5,970 nt of DNA, from positions 1 to 5,970 of the forward strand of contig CALKIW010000195.1 in NCBI GenBank assembly GCA_937995875.1, in the 5' to 3' direction. The notes below the pieces were generated by a model. That model saw only the letters and a program-made list of their open reading frames with translations, had not been told where the DNA came from and did not search any database. This stretch comes from an uncultured Bacteroidales bacterium. Its GTDB lineage: Bacteria; Bacteroidota; Bacteroidia; Bacteroidales; Bacteroidaceae. This document shows positions 5,599-5,970 of the stretch, piece after piece; position 1 is the first letter of the stretch, and each line of letters begins with the position of its first letter. The position numbers were made by a program, and so were the translations under genes.

Positions 5599-5970
5599 GT
5601 TTAATTAGGTGATAAGTTATAATACTATATTGCCCTTTCTTGACACTCTTTGAATGTTTTATAGCTACATCAGTTTTGCAATGTATAAAAGTTAATAAAA
5701 GAGAGAAAATGTAAATAGTTGTATATTCTTGATTAATTTTAGTATTACTATTCAGTTCTAAAAAAGTATCATTCGTTTTATCATATTTCTTTTTCCATGT
5801 AAAAGACAATTCGTTATATTAAGAGAATTTTAAATTATAATTTTATCCTTTGGAGGTTTTTTTACTGATGACAACAGTCATGAATGAGGTTATATGCATC
5901 AATGTCAATCGTTAAAATTACGGTCCTGTTACGACTTATATTGTACAAATGTCTCCTCTATTTATATAAT
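5599..5970. other. AT-rich upstream region without a recognisable gene
   Basis: About 370 bases of strongly AT-rich DNA precede the mannanase promoter. I found no ORF with a protein-like composition, no tRNA and no riboswitch-like structure. Small features include a 12-bp palindrome AAATTATAATTT (5832-5843) and a short inverted repeat ATGAC-AACA-GTCAT (5868-5881). It is probably regulatory or intergenic; the next gene upstream lies outside the window. Confidence 0.5.

Noticed and set aside
5570..5809. A 79-codon minus-strand ORF upstream of the mannanase
   Set aside because: Lys/Ile/Thr/Ser-rich composition simply reflects AT-rich DNA; no domain is seen, and it runs through the mannanase promoter.
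5885..5910. Minus-strand TTGACA resembling a sigma-70 -35 box
   Set aside because: No matching -10 at proper distance was convincing and this type of promoter is not used by the primary sigma factor of Bacteroidota.
5852..5915. GGAGG followed by a 15-codon plus-strand ORF (ATG at 5868)
   Set aside because: Spacing of about 12 bases is long, Bacteroidota rarely rely on such sites, and the peptide has no recognisable features.
1..5970. CRISPR arrays, tRNA or rRNA genes, insertion sequences
   Set aside because: No regularly spaced repeats, cloverleaf-like sequence, transposase motif or terminal inverted repeats were found. The deletion in the transporter has no visible mobile-element scar.

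Overview
The window reads as a short beta-mannan / mannobiose utilisation locus from a member of the Bacteroidales (Bacteroides- or Prevotella-like). Four lines of evidence point there: the gene set, the TAnnTTTG-type promoter elements, the A-rich leaders lacking clear Shine-Dalgarno sites, and protein families typical of that group. The species cannot be fixed from the sequence alone. All confidently called genes lie on the minus strand, so transcription runs from high to low coordinates.

In transcription order the layout is as follows. An AT-rich upstream region (about 5599-5970) carries no convincing gene and ends in a promoter at 5591-5598. A secreted GH5 beta-mannanase follows (5556-4210). 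A 230-bp spacer holds inverted repeats and a weak promoter candidate. Next is a GH130 mannosylglucose phosphorylase (3979-2813). A 350-bp stretch then looks empty at first sight but is the decayed N-terminal quarter of a GPH/MelB-type sugar:cation symporter (2816-2478). It is followed by an AGE-family disaccharide 2-epimerase (2461-1262), a 114-bp spacer with a promoter and a strong inverted repeat, and an AraC-family regulator (1147-254). The last 253 bases hold a cluster of hairpins and, at the very edge, the possible tail of a convergent plus-strand gene.

The enzymes form the mannan route known from Bacteroides fragilis. The mannanase cuts beta-mannan to mannobiose outside the cytoplasm. 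A symporter imports mannobiose. The epimerase converts it to mannosyl-glucose, and the GH130 enzyme phosphorolyses that to mannose 1-phosphate and glucose. As I recall, the B. fragilis locus has a GH26 mannanase and an intact transporter between phosphorylase and epimerase. Here the mannanase is GH5, and the transporter is a relic broken by two frameshifts and a large deletion.

The main discovery is that relic. The operon has lost its own inner-membrane importer while both cytoplasmic enzymes appear intact, so the substrate must now enter by a transporter encoded elsewhere, or the enzymes work on another source of the disaccharide. I see no wholly new system. Other items worth a look are inverted repeats over or near two promoters and a tandem-hairpin cluster after the regulator.
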